NCBI GenBank assembly: GCA_910584405.1
Contig: CAJUAL010000012.1
Span: forward strand, 8,221 to 72,220
From: an uncultured Vampirovibrio sp.
GTDB lineage: Bacteria > Cyanobacteriota > Vampirovibrionia > Gastranaerophilales > Gastranaerophilaceae
DNA length: 64,000 nt
Reading direction: 5' to 3'
In this document: one piece after another, positions 18,026 to 27,731 of the stretch
Layout: the number at the start of each line of letters is the position of its first letter
Position numbering within the stretch: the stretch's first letter is position 1
Program-made: the position numbers and the translations under genes
Notes under the pieces: model-generated
Database searches by the model: none
The model's input: the letters and a program-made list of their open reading frames with translations, nothing else
What the model was told of the DNA's origin: nothing

Positions 18026-19429
18026 TTATAATTGACTTCCTGTTGCTTTGTAAAGTCCAATGTAATTTACAAGGCAGTTTACTTTATCGTTAACAACCAT
18101 TTTATCTGTGAAAAGTACGTTTTCTTTTACTTGAATTAAATCAAGTTTAGAAATTGTACCCTGGTTATATTTATTTGTGCTATAACCGAAATCTTCGCGT
18201 TCCAGTTTAGCTTGTTTCTTTGTATCGTTAAACTTTTGTTCATCAAGTTTTATTGATACCATTGCGTCATTAACTTCTTGTATTGCAGTTAAGTTTGTTT
18301 GGTAATAATTATTTAAAACTCTTTCATAAACATCTTTTTTAAGTTTTAAGTTAGCTCTTCTTTTACCACCTGTAAATATTGGTAAATTTAAACCTCCACC
18401 TAATGCAGCAAGCATATTTTTTGTTGTTAAAATACTGCCAAAATCATTTGCTAAAAACATTGCAATACCTAAAATATTTATTGTCGGTAAAAATTCTTTT
18501 CTGGCAACAGTTACATCTATTCCTGCTTTTTCAACCATTTTTTCTGCTTTTAAATAATCAGGGCGCTGAGTAATAACTTCTGATGATATTTCAGAAGGAA
18601 TTACACCTGAAAAATCGATATTATCATAATCAGTTCTTGTTAATTGTTCTGAATTATTCGGATTTTCGCCTGTCAAAACAGCTAATTGGTTTAATAGTTT
18701 TGAACGTTGTTTTTTGTATTCTGTTAAATCGGTATTTCCCGCAATATAAGATTTATTTGCTTTAACCGTATCAGATGTTGAAGTTAAACCTTCTTTATTT
18801 CTCAAAAGCATTAAATCATAAATTGTTTTTCTGTCAGAAACAATTTGTTCTTGAAGTTCAATCATTTTATCAAGTTTAACTATATTTAAATAAGTTGTAC
18901 CTACAGCTGACGCAATAGAAATATAAGCTGCTCTTTCATCTTGTAATGAAGCTTCATATTGTTTTTTTGTTGCATCGGTTTTATTTTTATTTTTTAAGAA
19001 TAAATCAAGTTCATAACTTGCAAAAGCCGGAGCAGAAAAAGCCCAATCAGAACTTGATGTATAAGGCATTTTTGAGTATCCTGTACCAAGTCCGACAGTA
19101 GCTGATGGTAATTGATTTGCAATTTGCATTTTTACTGCCTGATAATATTCATCAACAGTAATTGTTGCAGCTTTCAAGTCGTAATTATTTTGAATAGCTT
19201 TATCTATATAACCTGTTAAAATAGTGTCATTAAAATTATTCCACCAGTCTAAATTAACATATTCATATTTAAAAGAATCACTTTTAGCTCTTAATTTATG
19301 TGATTTTGAAATAGAAACTTTTTTTGGTTCTTTAGTTTTATTTTTATCACCGATAGCAAAAGTTGCGACAGGTGAAATATTTGTCAAAACAAAGCTTGCC
19401 AAAATCAATGTAATAATACTCTTTTTCAA
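18026..19429 (-). CDS. tolC: TolC / OprM-type outer membrane efflux protein
   Basis: The 467-residue protein has a signal peptide (about residues 1-26, ending VATFA) and the duplicated outer-membrane-factor fold with long alpha-barrel helices. Motifs include SYELDLFLKNKNKTDATKK and QRPDYLKAEKMVEKAGIDV. It would form the trimeric exit duct for the EmrAB pump encoded divergently next to it. It has no lipobox cysteine, unlike many OprM proteins. This is direct evidence of an outer membrane. Confidence 0.9.
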   Translation of the reverse strand: MKKSIITLILASFVLTNISPVATFAIGDKNKTKEPKKVSISKSHKLRAKSDSFKYEYVNLDWWNNFNDTILTGYIDKAIQNNYDLKAATITVDEYYQAVKMQIANQLPSATVGLGTGYSKMPYTSSSDWAFSAPAFASYELDLFLKNKNKTDATKKQYEASLQDERAAYISIASAVGTTYLNIVKLDKMIELQEQIVSDRKTIYDLMLLRNKEGLTSTSDTVKANKSYIAGNTDLTEYKKQRSKLLNQLAVLTGENPNNSEQLTRTDYDNIDFSGVIPSEISSEVITQRPDYLKAEKMVEKAGIDVTVARKEFLPTINILGIAMFLANDFGSILTTKNMLAALGGGLNLPIFTGGKRRANLKLKKDVYERVLNNYYQTNLTAIQEVNDAMVSIKLDEQKFNDTKKQAKLEREDFGYSTNKYNQGTISKLDLIQVKENVLFTDKMVVNDKVNCLVNYIGLYKATGSQL

Positions 19430-19458
19430 TGTTTTATATCCTCTTTTGAAATATTTAC

Positions 19459-19508
19459 TTGCAATTAATATATCAGTATGATAACATAATATTGTTGCAA
19501 ATGCAACA
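19459..19508 (+). promoter_or_regulatory. Promoter and MarR-type operator in the tolC/marR gap
   Basis: A perfect dyad TGTTGCA-AA-TGCAACA spans 19493-19508, the form expected for a MarR dimer site. It lies just downstream of a possible -35/-10 pair (TTGCAA 19459-19464, 17 nt, TAACAT 19482-19487). Binding there would block transcription of marR-emrA-emrB and possibly tolC. Inference from position and symmetry. Confidence 0.6.
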
Positions 19509-19547
19509 CATATTTTTTACAACACAGAGAAAATTCTAAATTTAAAG

Positions 19548-20009
19548 ATGTATAAATACGAATACTATACAGAATCTATATTTTATCAATTTGAACAAAC
19601 TGCAAAGTATTGTAAATATTTAGGTATGCAAGTTTTTCAAAAATTAGATATGCCTGTTTCTACAGATGAGTTTGCTGCTCTTGATGTGATAAATGTAAAT
19701 GAAGGAATTTGTCAAAGAGAATTAGCTAAAATAATATTAAGAGATAGATCAAATACAGGTAGAATTTTAGATTCTTTAGAAGAAAAAGGTTATGTAGAAA
19801 GATATGTTGATACAAAAAATAACAGACTAGTCAGAAGAGTAAAATTAACAGTTAGTGGTAAAATAGTTACTGAAGAAACTTCTGTTAAATTAAGAAAATA
19901 TATAAGTAATTTACCAAAAGTTTTTTCTGATGAAGATAAAGATAAATTAAGATCTTTAATTATAAAATTTAGAGAAAGTTTAGAACAAGAAGTAGAGATG
20001 AAAATATAA
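19548..20009 (+). CDS. MarR-family transcriptional regulator
   Basis: The 153-residue winged-helix protein has a recognition region ICQRELAKIILRDRSNTGRI (about 65-84) and wing YVERYVDTKNNRLVRRVKLT. It leads the emrA-emrB operon and is divergent from tolC, the standard layout of a drug- or phenolic-responsive repressor of an efflux pump. No Shine-Dalgarno is obvious before the ATG. Confidence 0.9.
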   Translation: MYKYEYYTESIFYQFEQTAKYCKYLGMQVFQKLDMPVSTDEFAALDVINVNEGICQRELAKIILRDRSNTGRILDSLEEKGYVERYVDTKNNRLVRRVKLTVSGKIVTEETSVKLRKYISNLPKVFSDEDKDKLRSLIIKFRESLEQEVEMKI

Positions 20010-20022
20010 GAGGTTGAAAAAC

Positions 20023-21027
20023 ATGGAAGAAAAAGAAATTCAGGAACAACAAAATACTGAAGAAACTCAAAAACCAAAAGGAAGAAAAAGAGCAATTTTA
20101 GCTGTAGTTATTGGCGTTGTTGCAATTCTTTCAGCTATATATATTCACCATGAAATGCAATATCAATCAACGGATGATGCTTACGTAGAAACAACTACGG
20201 TTAATGTAGCACCGCGAGTTTCAGGACAGATTGAAGAAGTTTATGTTACAGATAATCAATTTGTAAAAGAAGGTGATTTGGTTGCTGTAATCGATCCTGA
20301 GGATTATAAAATAAAATTGGAACAAGCAGATTCAACTTATGAAAAAATAAAACTTGATCAATCTAACGCAAAAGCTAATTTAACAGCTGCTCAATCAAAT
20401 ATTGATTTAGCCAGAAAAGATTTAGAAAGATATAAAAATCTTTATGAACAAGGTGCAGTGTCAAAACAAACTTACGATGCTGCAGTTGTAAAATATGACA
20501 GTGCTCAGGCAAATTTAACTCAGGCAAATCAGGCTTTATTTTCTGATAAAAGCGGAAAAACAGTTGCGGATGCTAACTTAAGAACTGCAAAAGCTGCAAA
20601 AGATAAAGCTGCATTAGATTTATCATATACAAAAATTTATGCACCTCAATCAGGAACAGTATCATCAAGAAGAGTTGAAAAAGGTATGTACGTAACAGCG
20701 GGTGCTCCGTTATTTACATTAGTACCTGAAAATGTTTGGGTTGTAGCTAATTTTAAAGAAAACCAATTAACAAATATGAAACCGGGACAAATTGTTGATA
20801 TTAAAATTGATACATATCCGGGTAAAGTATTTAAAGGAAAAGTTGATTCAATACAAAGAGCATCAGGCGCAAAATCAAGTTTATTCCCGCCTGAAAATGC
20901 TGTAGGTTCATTTGTAAAAATCGTACAAAGAATACCTGTAAAAATTGTATTCACAGAAGATATTGATTCATCAAAATTCAATATTGTTCCCGGAATGTCA
21001 GTTGTTCCGAAAGTTAAAGTAAAATAG
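20023..21027 (+). CDS. emrA: EmrA/HlyD-type membrane fusion protein
   Basis: The 334-residue periplasmic adaptor has a cytosolic N terminus and one transmembrane helix (about residues 25-45). A DDAYVETTTVNVAPRVSGQI barrel-sandwich entry follows, then a coiled-coil hairpin (about 95-190), a lipoyl-like return and a beta-barrel. It bridges the MFS pump EmrB to TolC. I chose ATG 20023, with AAGAGG 9 nt upstream; the in-frame TTG at 20014 touches that site. It starts 13 nt after marR. Confidence 0.92.
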   Translation: MEEKEIQEQQNTEETQKPKGRKRAILAVVIGVVAILSAIYIHHEMQYQSTDDAYVETTTVNVAPRVSGQIEEVYVTDNQFVKEGDLVAVIDPEDYKIKLEQADSTYEKIKLDQSNAKANLTAAQSNIDLARKDLERYKNLYEQGAVSKQTYDAAVVKYDSAQANLTQANQALFSDKSGKTVADANLRTAKAAKDKAALDLSYTKIYAPQSGTVSSRRVEKGMYVTAGAPLFTLVPENVWVVANFKENQLTNMKPGQIVDIKIDTYPGKVFKGKVDSIQRASGAKSSLFPPENAVGSFVKIVQRIPVKIVFTEDIDSSKFNIVPGMSVVPKVKVK

Positions 21028-21036
21028 GATATTATA

Positions 21037-21134
21037 TGTCACCCTGAACTTGATTCAGGGTCTATCCATGTTGATTTATTTTGTAAATTTTTTACATTAG
21101 CATTGATAGACTCCGGGTCGAGCCCGGAGTGACA
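21037..21134. repeat. Dispersed paired-hairpin repeat, copy 3
   Basis: This is copy 2 in reverse orientation: GTCACCCTGAA...TTCAGGGTCTATCCATG, an AT-rich spacer, then TTGATAGACTCCGGG...CCCGGAGTGACA. It separates emrA from emrB and may form strong RNA hairpins within the operon. Confidence 0.85.
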
Positions 21135-21154
21135 ATAGAAAAAACAAGGTTCAA

Positions 21155-22732
21155 ATGTCAGAAGAAGTTATAAAAGAAAACGATACAAAAGCTATGGATG
21201 ATGAGAATAAATATTTACCTGAAAACCCGTGGATATCAGCAATCCCGACAATGTTAGCTGTTTTTATCTATGTACTTGACGGTACTATTGCAAACGTAGC
21301 ACTGCCGCATATGGCAGGAAGTTTTTCTGCTACACGTGATGAGAGTATGTGGATATTAACAAGTTATTTGATTGCCAGCGGGGTTGTAATTCCGTCTGTT
21401 GATTTTTTCAGTAAACTTTTCGGACGTAAAAACTTTTTTGTAATCAGTATATTAATTTTTACAATAGCCTCAATGCTTTGCGGTATGGCACAAAATCTTG
21501 GGCAAATGGTATTATTTAGAATATTGCAAGGTGCAGGCGGAGGTGGTATTTTACCTATTTCGCAAGCTATTATGATGGAAAGTTTTCCTAAAGAAAAACG
21601 CGGAACTGCAATGGCAATTTTTGGTATGGGTATCATTGTAGCGCCTATTGTAGGGCCTGTTTTAGGCGGTTGGATTACAGATAACTGGACTTGGCCCTGG
21701 ATTTTCTATATTAATGTACCTTTCGGGTGTGTGGCTGCTGTTTTATCACAGAAACTTTTATTTAACCCGCCGTATTCACTTCGTCAAAAAAATGTAAAAA
21801 TCGATGGTTTGGGATTTTTCTTCCTTGCTGTTTGGTTATTATGTTTACAGGTATTTTTTGATAAAGGTAACAATGCCGATTGGTTTAATGCGACTTGGAT
21901 TTGTTGGTTATTTGGTGTTTCTTGTGTTTCTGGAATTTGTTTTTTTGTTTCTCAAATTGTAAGAAAAAATACTCTTGTAGATTTAAGTGTTTTTAAAGAT
22001 AGAAATTTTGTTATAGGTACAATAATTCAGGTTGTTATGCAGGCTGTATTGTATGCTTCTTTGGCAATTTTACCTCAATTTTTGCAAAGTATGATGGGCT
22101 ATACTGCATTTTTAAGCGGTTTTTCAATGATGCCGAGAGGTGTTGGTTGTATGACGGCAACTGTAATTTGTGCGTTAATTGCAGATAAAGTTGATAAAAG
22201 AATTTTGACAGCTGTCGGATTATTTTTCCTTGGAGTTGCAGGTGTTATTTTAGGATTTTTGAACCTGCAAATATCTAATATCAATATTATGATTCCAAAC
22301 TTTATTATGGGGCTTGGTATGGGATTATCTTTTGTTCCTATTATTAACCTTTCAATGGAAACCATATCAAATGTTCAAATGACAAATGCTACAGGGCTTC
22401 AAAACTTATTAAAAAACATCGGAAGTGCTATCGGAACATCTTTAGTTGCAACAATGATAACAAGATTTGGACAAATGCACCAATATATGATGGTTGGCAA
22501 ATTAAGTGAATTGAATCCTGCTTATATAGAAAGAGTTCAATCAACAACATCAGCCTTGTCACAATATGCTCATATATCTATAGCTAAACACATGGCAGAA
22601 TATTCTCAGTACGGAACACTTCTAAAACAGTCTAGTTTATGGGCATTTATGGATTCATTCAGAATTTTTGGTTTGTTATGTTTTATGCTTATTCCACTGT
22701 TATTCTTGTTCAAAAAGAATAAAGAAGCTTAA
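21155..22732 (+). CDS. emrB: EmrB-type MFS multidrug exporter (DHA2 family)
   Basis: The 525-residue inner-membrane proton antiporter has about 14 hydrophobic segments. Motifs include LDGTIANVALPHMAGSF in helix 1, GAGGGGILPISQA and FYINVPFG. It should work with EmrA and TolC to export hydrophobic compounds across both membranes. AAGG lies 5 nt before the ATG. The preceding hairpin repeat could lower its expression relative to emrA. Confidence 0.93.
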   Translation: MSEEVIKENDTKAMDDENKYLPENPWISAIPTMLAVFIYVLDGTIANVALPHMAGSFSATRDESMWILTSYLIASGVVIPSVDFFSKLFGRKNFFVISILIFTIASMLCGMAQNLGQMVLFRILQGAGGGGILPISQAIMMESFPKEKRGTAMAIFGMGIIVAPIVGPVLGGWITDNWTWPWIFYINVPFGCVAAVLSQKLLFNPPYSLRQKNVKIDGLGFFFLAVWLLCLQVFFDKGNNADWFNATWICWLFGVSCVSGICFFVSQIVRKNTLVDLSVFKDRNFVIGTIIQVVMQAVLYASLAILPQFLQSMMGYTAFLSGFSMMPRGVGCMTATVICALIADKVDKRILTAVGLFFLGVAGVILGFLNLQISNINIMIPNFIMGLGMGLSFVPIINLSMETISNVQMTNATGLQNLLKNIGSAIGTSLVATMITRFGQMHQYMMVGKLSELNPAYIERVQSTTSALSQYAHISIAKHMAEYSQYGTLLKQSSLWAFMDSFRIFGLLCFMLIPLLFLFKKNKEA

Positions 22733-22773
22733 AAATCATACAAATGCTTTATTATTAATTTTAATTAGTTTGG

Positions 22774-22779
22774 TATAAT
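22774..22779 (+). promoter_or_regulatory. -10 box 6 nt before a start codon
   Basis: A perfect TATAAT ends 6 nt before ATG 22786 and there is no Shine-Dalgarno, which suggests a leaderless transcript. The -35 is weak. Confidence 0.5.
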
Positions 22780-22785
22780 TTTACT

Positions 22786-24003
22786 ATGTTTGATATATCA
22801 ACACCGACAGTATACATTCCGACAATATTTTTAACTATAATTGCTGTTTTTGTATCTATACTTTACAAAGATGCAAAGAAAAATACTCATGAAAATACTA
22901 AAAATTTGCCGTATTATCATGAAATCAGTATGTCTATGGGGTATATCAACCGCTGTATTTTAGAAGACGGAAGATTTCAGTACAGAAAAAATATTAATTC
23001 TGATATTACTTATGATAATACTGTATATAATTCTTTGCGCCATGCAGGTACTCTTTATTCAATGTATGTGTATGAAAAATACGGGTTAGAGAAAAAATAT
23101 TATGAGGAGCGTGTAAAGTCTTCAAAATATTTTGTAGAGCGTTATGTAAAAAAATTCGGTCAAAACAAGTATGTTGTAATATCTGTTCCTGAGGAAGAAA
23201 AAATAAAATTTCCTATAGCAAAATCCGGAAGTGCGGGAGTTGCATTATGTGCATTGTCTAATCTTTATAAAGATGGTGAAATAGATTTGAAAGTTTTACA
23301 GGGATTAGGTGAATTTATATTATCTTTGCAAAACGAAGACGGTAATATATATGCATATTTAGACTTAAAAACAAAAGAAATTGATAAAGAAGCGGAAGCA
23401 ATTTTCTATCCGGGAGAAGCGGCGGCAGGACTTGTTTATTTGTATGAAGCAGATCCTCAGCAAAAATGGCTTGACGGAGCTAAGAAAACTTTAGAATATA
23501 TTGCAAAAACCAGAAAAAAACTTGATTTTGAAATCCCGTTTGATCATTGGTCAGTGCTTGCAATGGAAAAACTTATCGAAAAAAATCTTGTAAGTATGGA
23601 AGAAAAATCTTTATATGAAAGTTATGCCGAACAAATGGCGATACCGTTGTTAAGTAAACAGATTACAAACGTAAATAACAGTTATTGCGGGGCTTTTCAG
23701 GATAATATTATGCCTTGCAGTCTGGGAACTTATATGGAAGGTTTGGCATCAATTTATTTTTGTACAACAAGTGATGCATTGAAAAAGATTATATATAAAT
23801 CACTTTCAATTGGGTGTATGTTTTTGAGTAAAGTTCAGGTAAAAACAGGAGAACAGGCAGGCGGTCTGCCAAATTCAGCTAACTGGGTTAAAGCAGGAGT
23901 TACACCAAACGCCAGTGTTATAAGAATTGATAACGTTCAACATGTTGTAACAGGCTGGTTAAAGTTTCAAAAAATCTTGGCACTTGACGTTAAAGAGTGG
24001 TAA
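22786..24003 (+). CDS. Membrane-anchored six-hairpin (alpha/alpha toroid) protein
   Basis: The 405-residue protein has one N-terminal transmembrane anchor (about residues 8-28), then a long helical domain with repeated G-x-A motifs (SGSAGVALCALSNLY, YPGEAAAGLVYLYE, DHWSVLAMEKL, GTYMEGLASIYF). These resemble the six-hairpin glycosidase / terpenoid-cyclase toroid superfamily. Glycoside hydrolase or uronate epimerase activity is possible but not shown. It overlaps the convergent GGDEF gene by 14 bp. Confidence 0.7.
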   Translation: MFDISTPTVYIPTIFLTIIAVFVSILYKDAKKNTHENTKNLPYYHEISMSMGYINRCILEDGRFQYRKNINSDITYDNTVYNSLRHAGTLYSMYVYEKYGLEKKYYEERVKSSKYFVERYVKKFGQNKYVVISVPEEEKIKFPIAKSGSAGVALCALSNLYKDGEIDLKVLQGLGEFILSLQNEDGNIYAYLDLKTKEIDKEAEAIFYPGEAAAGLVYLYEADPQQKWLDGAKKTLEYIAKTRKKLDFEIPFDHWSVLAMEKLIEKNLVSMEEKSLYESYAEQMAIPLLSKQITNVNNSYCGAFQDNIMPCSLGTYMEGLASIYFCTTSDALKKIIYKSLSIGCMFLSKVQVKTGEQAGGLPNSANWVKAGVTPNASVIRIDNVQHVVTGWLKFQKILALDVKEW

Positions 24004-24649
24004 ATACACATTTATTTCTGCCTGTGTTTTTTGCTTCATATAAAGCTTTGTCTGTTAATTCCATAAATTCACTTTTATTTGTGAAACCTTCTTTATACTG
24101 GCATGCACCAAGACTTACCGTAACATTTATTTTTTCGTTTTGATAAGTTAATTCAAGTGTTTCAACTGTTTTACGAAATCTTTCCAGCGGGATTTTTGCC
24201 TGATTAATATCTGTTTCTGTTAAAATTACCGCAAATTCTTCTCCGCCTATACGGAAAACGGTATCTGTTTTTCTGAAAGTTTGTAATGCAGAATTAGAAA
24301 CCTCTTTCAGAATATAATCACCGCATTGATGTCCGTAAGTGTCATTTACTTTTTTGAAATAATCAATATCAAAGATTACTAAAGTAAGGTTGTTATTATA
24401 TCTTTGCGCTCTTAAAAATTCTTTTTCAAAAGTACTATCAAAACTTCTTCTGTTAAAAAGTCCTGTCAGTTCATCAGTTGATGAAAGATATTTTGACCTT
24501 GTATACATAAAATTAATTTGTTTGATAACTTCCAGTTTGTTTTCTTCCGGAACATCAAAATTACTTATAATATCCTGAATGTTTTGTTGAATTTCGTCTA
24601 AAACATTGTCAGGAATGGTAAATGACATTTCTTCCAAATCTTCGACCAT
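23990..24649 (-). CDS. Diguanylate cyclase (GGDEF domain)
   Basis: The 219-residue soluble protein has a short helical N-terminal region (about 1-55), then a GGDEF domain with TDELTGLFNRRSF, FDIDYFKKVNDTYGHQCGD and the active-site signature RIGGEEFAVIL. It should make c-di-GMP from two GTP. No RxxD inhibitory site is evident. I chose ATG 24649 with a GAGAG ribosome site; an upstream in-frame GTG is weaker. Confidence 0.88.
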   Translation of the reverse strand: MVEDLEEMSFTIPDNVLDEIQQNIQDIISNFDVPEENKLEVIKQINFMYTRSKYLSSTDELTGLFNRRSFDSTFEKEFLRAQRYNNNLTLVIFDIDYFKKVNDTYGHQCGDYILKEVSNSALQTFRKTDTVFRIGGEEFAVILTETDINQAKIPLERFRKTVETLELTYQNEKINVTVSLGACQYKEGFTNKSEFMELTDKALYEAKNTGRNKCVFTTL

Positions 24650-24750
24650 AAAAGCTCTCTTTCTCTTCACAAGATTATATTCGACAATATAATTCTAAAA
24701 CTTTAAGATTTAAAGAGTTTATTTACAAAACTAAATAAAAATTTAAAAAT

Positions 24751-25857
24751 ATGCAATTAATACCAAAAATTTTTGTTTATAAATATGTAGGTAATTGTAG
24801 GTATAGTTGTATGCAAAATAACGTAGACTTCAATAAAGTTGAAGCTCTAAGACGTAAACGCACAATGGGAATGCAGTTTCAGGAGTTTAAAGCGCCTGTT
24901 TCAAAGCCTGTTGAACATTGTCCCGATAAAATTTGGTCATCACTTACCGCATTATCTAATATGAATCGTCCGTTTTTAGGTGCTTATACTGTTAAAATGT
25001 CTAATTCTGACGGGCTGATAGGTGATTTTAAACAAGGTGCAGCAGGTGACTGTTGGTTATTATCAGGACTAAAATCGCTTTCTGTTACCCCTATTGGTTC
25101 TGATATTATAAGAAACTCTATAACCCAAAACGAAGACGGAACGGTTACTGTTAATTTTAAAGGTGCAAATAAATCATATACAATTACCGAAGAAGAGTTT
25201 AATAAAGCAGCTAATGAAACAATTACAAGCCCTGACGGGGTTAAAGAAAAGAAGTTTGCAACGGGAGATGCTGATGTTTTGTTATTTGAAATAGCAATGA
25301 AAAAACTTAAAAATGAAATGGCAGAGGGAAAAACAGGAGCGGATTTACCGAATTATGCAAAAATTCTTGTTAATAAAGAGGCTCCGATAGAAGGCGGGGC
25401 GGGTGCTCAATTATATTACCTTTTGACAGGTAAAGAAGCTTGCGGAATTTCTGCAACAGGTGCGAAAAACCCACAAACCGGCAAAGTACTTTTTAAAGAT
25501 AACAAAGAAAAACTTACGGAATTTTTAGAAAAATATTCTATTGATAACAAAAAATATGCCGCCGCTTTTGGGGTAGATAAGGAAATATCTGTTAAAACTT
25601 TAACAGGTAAGGATTGCAGGTTTGTACCTCACCACGAGTACGCGGTAGAAGGAACATTTGGCGGTAATATAATTATTTCAAACCCGCATGATTCTGCGCG
25701 AAAAATTGTGATACCGCAATCTGAATTTTTGAATATGGGAGTGTCACTTTTAACTTATCAAAATCTGAAAGAAGACAATGACCCGTTTGACCAAGAAATG
25801 ACTAATTATTTAGAAAAGCGGGTTAGTACTGATAATTATATAAATAAGCATTTTTAA
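24751..25857 (+). CDS. Calpain-like cysteine protease
   Basis: The 368-residue protein contains the calpain (family C2) core. Cys101 lies in KQGAAGDCWLLSGLKSLS. The histidine lies in PHHEYAVEGTFGG near residue 296, and the asparagine in IIISNPHDS about 15 residues later, so all three catalytic residues appear present. There is no signal peptide. The start is uncertain: ATG 24811 (MQNNVDFNKV) is an alternative, since the first 20 residues look unlike a conserved domain and neither start has a Shine-Dalgarno. It may be an intracellular regulator, or exported by an unknown route. Confidence 0.8.
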   Translation: MQLIPKIFVYKYVGNCRYSCMQNNVDFNKVEALRRKRTMGMQFQEFKAPVSKPVEHCPDKIWSSLTALSNMNRPFLGAYTVKMSNSDGLIGDFKQGAAGDCWLLSGLKSLSVTPIGSDIIRNSITQNEDGTVTVNFKGANKSYTITEEEFNKAANETITSPDGVKEKKFATGDADVLLFEIAMKKLKNEMAEGKTGADLPNYAKILVNKEAPIEGGAGAQLYYLLTGKEACGISATGAKNPQTGKVLFKDNKEKLTEFLEKYSIDNKKYAAAFGVDKEISVKTLTGKDCRFVPHHEYAVEGTFGGNIIISNPHDSARKIVIPQSEFLNMGVSLLTYQNLKEDNDPFDQEMTNYLEKRVSTDNYINKHF

Positions 25858-25893
25858 ATTTTTATACAGGATTATTATTCAAATTTTCCCTGT

Positions 25894-25921
25894 TTTACAA
25901 CAAATATTTTTCATATATAAT
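25894..25921 (+). promoter_or_regulatory. lepA promoter, probably leaderless
   Basis: TTTACA (25894-25899), 16-nt spacer, TATAAT (25916-25921), then 7 nt to ATG 25929. No ribosome site lies between. Confidence 0.65.
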
Positions 25922-25928
25922 CATAGTT

Positions 25929-27731
25929 ATGAAAACAAGAGATAATGTAAGAAATTTTTGTATAATTGCCCATATTGACCACGGAAAATCAACTTTAGCA
26001 GACAGACTTTTGGAAAAAACAGGTACTGTTGCTCAGCGAGATATGCAGGAACAACTTTTAGATTCAATGGATATTGAGCGCGAACGCGGTATTACTATTA
26101 AGTTAAACGCTGCAAGAATGAATTATACTGCTCAAGACGGTAAAAATTACGAGCTTAACCTGATTGATACTCCGGGACACGTAGATTTTTCTTACGAGGT
26201 TTCACGTTCTTTAGCCGCTTGCGAAGGTGCTTTGCTTATTGTTGACGCCACTCAGGGGGTTGAAGCTCAAACACTTGCGAATGTTTATCTTGCGATTGAA
26301 CAGGATTTGGAAATAATTCCTGTAATTAATAAAATAGATCTTCCTTCAGCTGATGTTGAGCGTGTAAGACAAGAAATCGAAGAAATTTTGGGAATTGATG
26401 CCTCTATGGCAATTCCTGTCAGTGCTAAAACGGGTGAAGGGATTGAAGATGTATTGGAAGCTGTTGTAAATTATGTTCCTGCTCCTGTAGATAATTCGGA
26501 CAAACCCTTAAGAGCACTTGTTTTTGACAGTGTTTATGACCAATATTTGGGAACTGTTTGCTATTTCAAGGTTGTTGACGGAAGTATTTCGTTAGGTGAT
26601 AAAATAAGATTTATGGCATCAGGTAAGGAATACGAAGTTGTTGAACTAGGTTATCAGACTCCTGCCAGAATGCCTGTTAAAAAGTTAACTTGCGGTGATG
26701 TAGGTTATTTCGCAGGTTCAATTAAAGAATTAACAAGATTTGTAGGTGACACGGTTACAAATATAAATAACCCTGCATCAGAAGCTCTTCCTGGGTATAA
26801 AGAAGCTTTACCAATGGTATTTTCAGGTATGTATCCCGTTGATAATGAAGATTACGGCGATTTAAAAGAAGCGTTGGAAAAATTAAAGCTAAACGACAGC
26901 AGTATAACTTTTGAACCAGAAACATCAAGCGCTTTAGGATTCGGATTCCGTTGCGGATTTTTGGGAATGCTTCATATGGAAATTGCTCAGGAACGTCTGG
27001 AGCGCGAATACGATTTATCTCTTGTAACAACAGCGCCGTCAGTAGTTTACAAGGTTCATAAAACAAACGGTGAAGTCGTTGAAATCGATAATCCGGCAAA
27101 TCTTCCCGGAGCACAGTATCGAGAATATATTGAAGAACCTTATGTAAAAGTTCAAATTATTACACCGAACGAGTTTGTCGGAACATTAATGGATTTGGCT
27201 CAAACCAAACGCGGTATATTTATTAATATGACTTATCTTGATAAAGTTCGTGTTGATTTAGCTTATGAAATTCCGTTAAGTGAAGTAATTACAGACTTTT
27301 ATGACCAGTTGAAATCAAGAACAAAAGGTTACGCAAGTTTAGACTATGAATTTAGCGAATACAAACGTTCAAAACTTGTAAAACTTGATATAATGCTTTC
27401 AGGAGAAGTGGTTGACGCGTTGTCCGTAATTTGTCACGAAGACAGTGCATTTTATATTGGTCAAAAATTAACAACCAAATTGAAAGAAATTATTCCTCGC
27501 CAGTTGTTTGAAGTTCCTGTTCAGGCTGCTGTTGGCGGCAGAGTTATTGCAAGAACAACAATTAAAGCAATGCGTAAAAACGTACTTGCAAAATGTTACG
27601 GCGGTGACATTTCCCGTAAACGTAAACTTCTTGAAAAGCAGAAAAAAGGTAAAAAACGTATGAAATCTGTAGGAAGTGTGGAAGTTCCGCAAGAAGCATT
27701 TATGGCTGTATTGAGCCTTGATGAAGATTAG
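25929..27731 (+). CDS. lepA: Elongation factor 4 (LepA), ribosome back-translocase
   Basis: The 600-residue translational GTPase has the usual length. Motifs are G1 AHIDHGKSTLADRLL, G2 RERGITIKLNA, G3 DTPGHVDF, G4 NKIDLPSAD and G5 SAKTGEG. EF-G-like domains follow, then the LepA-specific C-terminal domain with KKGKKRMKSVGSVEVPQEAF. It acts on stalled or mistranslocated ribosomes. It is monocistronic, with an apparently leaderless promoter. Confidence 0.97.
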   Translation: MKTRDNVRNFCIIAHIDHGKSTLADRLLEKTGTVAQRDMQEQLLDSMDIERERGITIKLNAARMNYTAQDGKNYELNLIDTPGHVDFSYEVSRSLAACEGALLIVDATQGVEAQTLANVYLAIEQDLEIIPVINKIDLPSADVERVRQEIEEILGIDASMAIPVSAKTGEGIEDVLEAVVNYVPAPVDNSDKPLRALVFDSVYDQYLGTVCYFKVVDGSISLGDKIRFMASGKEYEVVELGYQTPARMPVKKLTCGDVGYFAGSIKELTRFVGDTVTNINNPASEALPGYKEALPMVFSGMYPVDNEDYGDLKEALEKLKLNDSSITFEPETSSALGFGFRCGFLGMLHMEIAQERLEREYDLSLVTTAPSVVYKVHKTNGEVVEIDNPANLPGAQYREYIEEPYVKVQIITPNEFVGTLMDLAQTKRGIFINMTYLDKVRVDLAYEIPLSEVITDFYDQLKSRTKGYASLDYEFSEYKRSKLVKLDIMLSGEVVDALSVICHEDSAFYIGQKLTTKLKEIIPRQLFEVPVQAAVGGRVIARTTIKAMRKNVLAKCYGGDISRKRKLLEKQKKGKKRMKSVGSVEVPQEAFMAVLSLDED

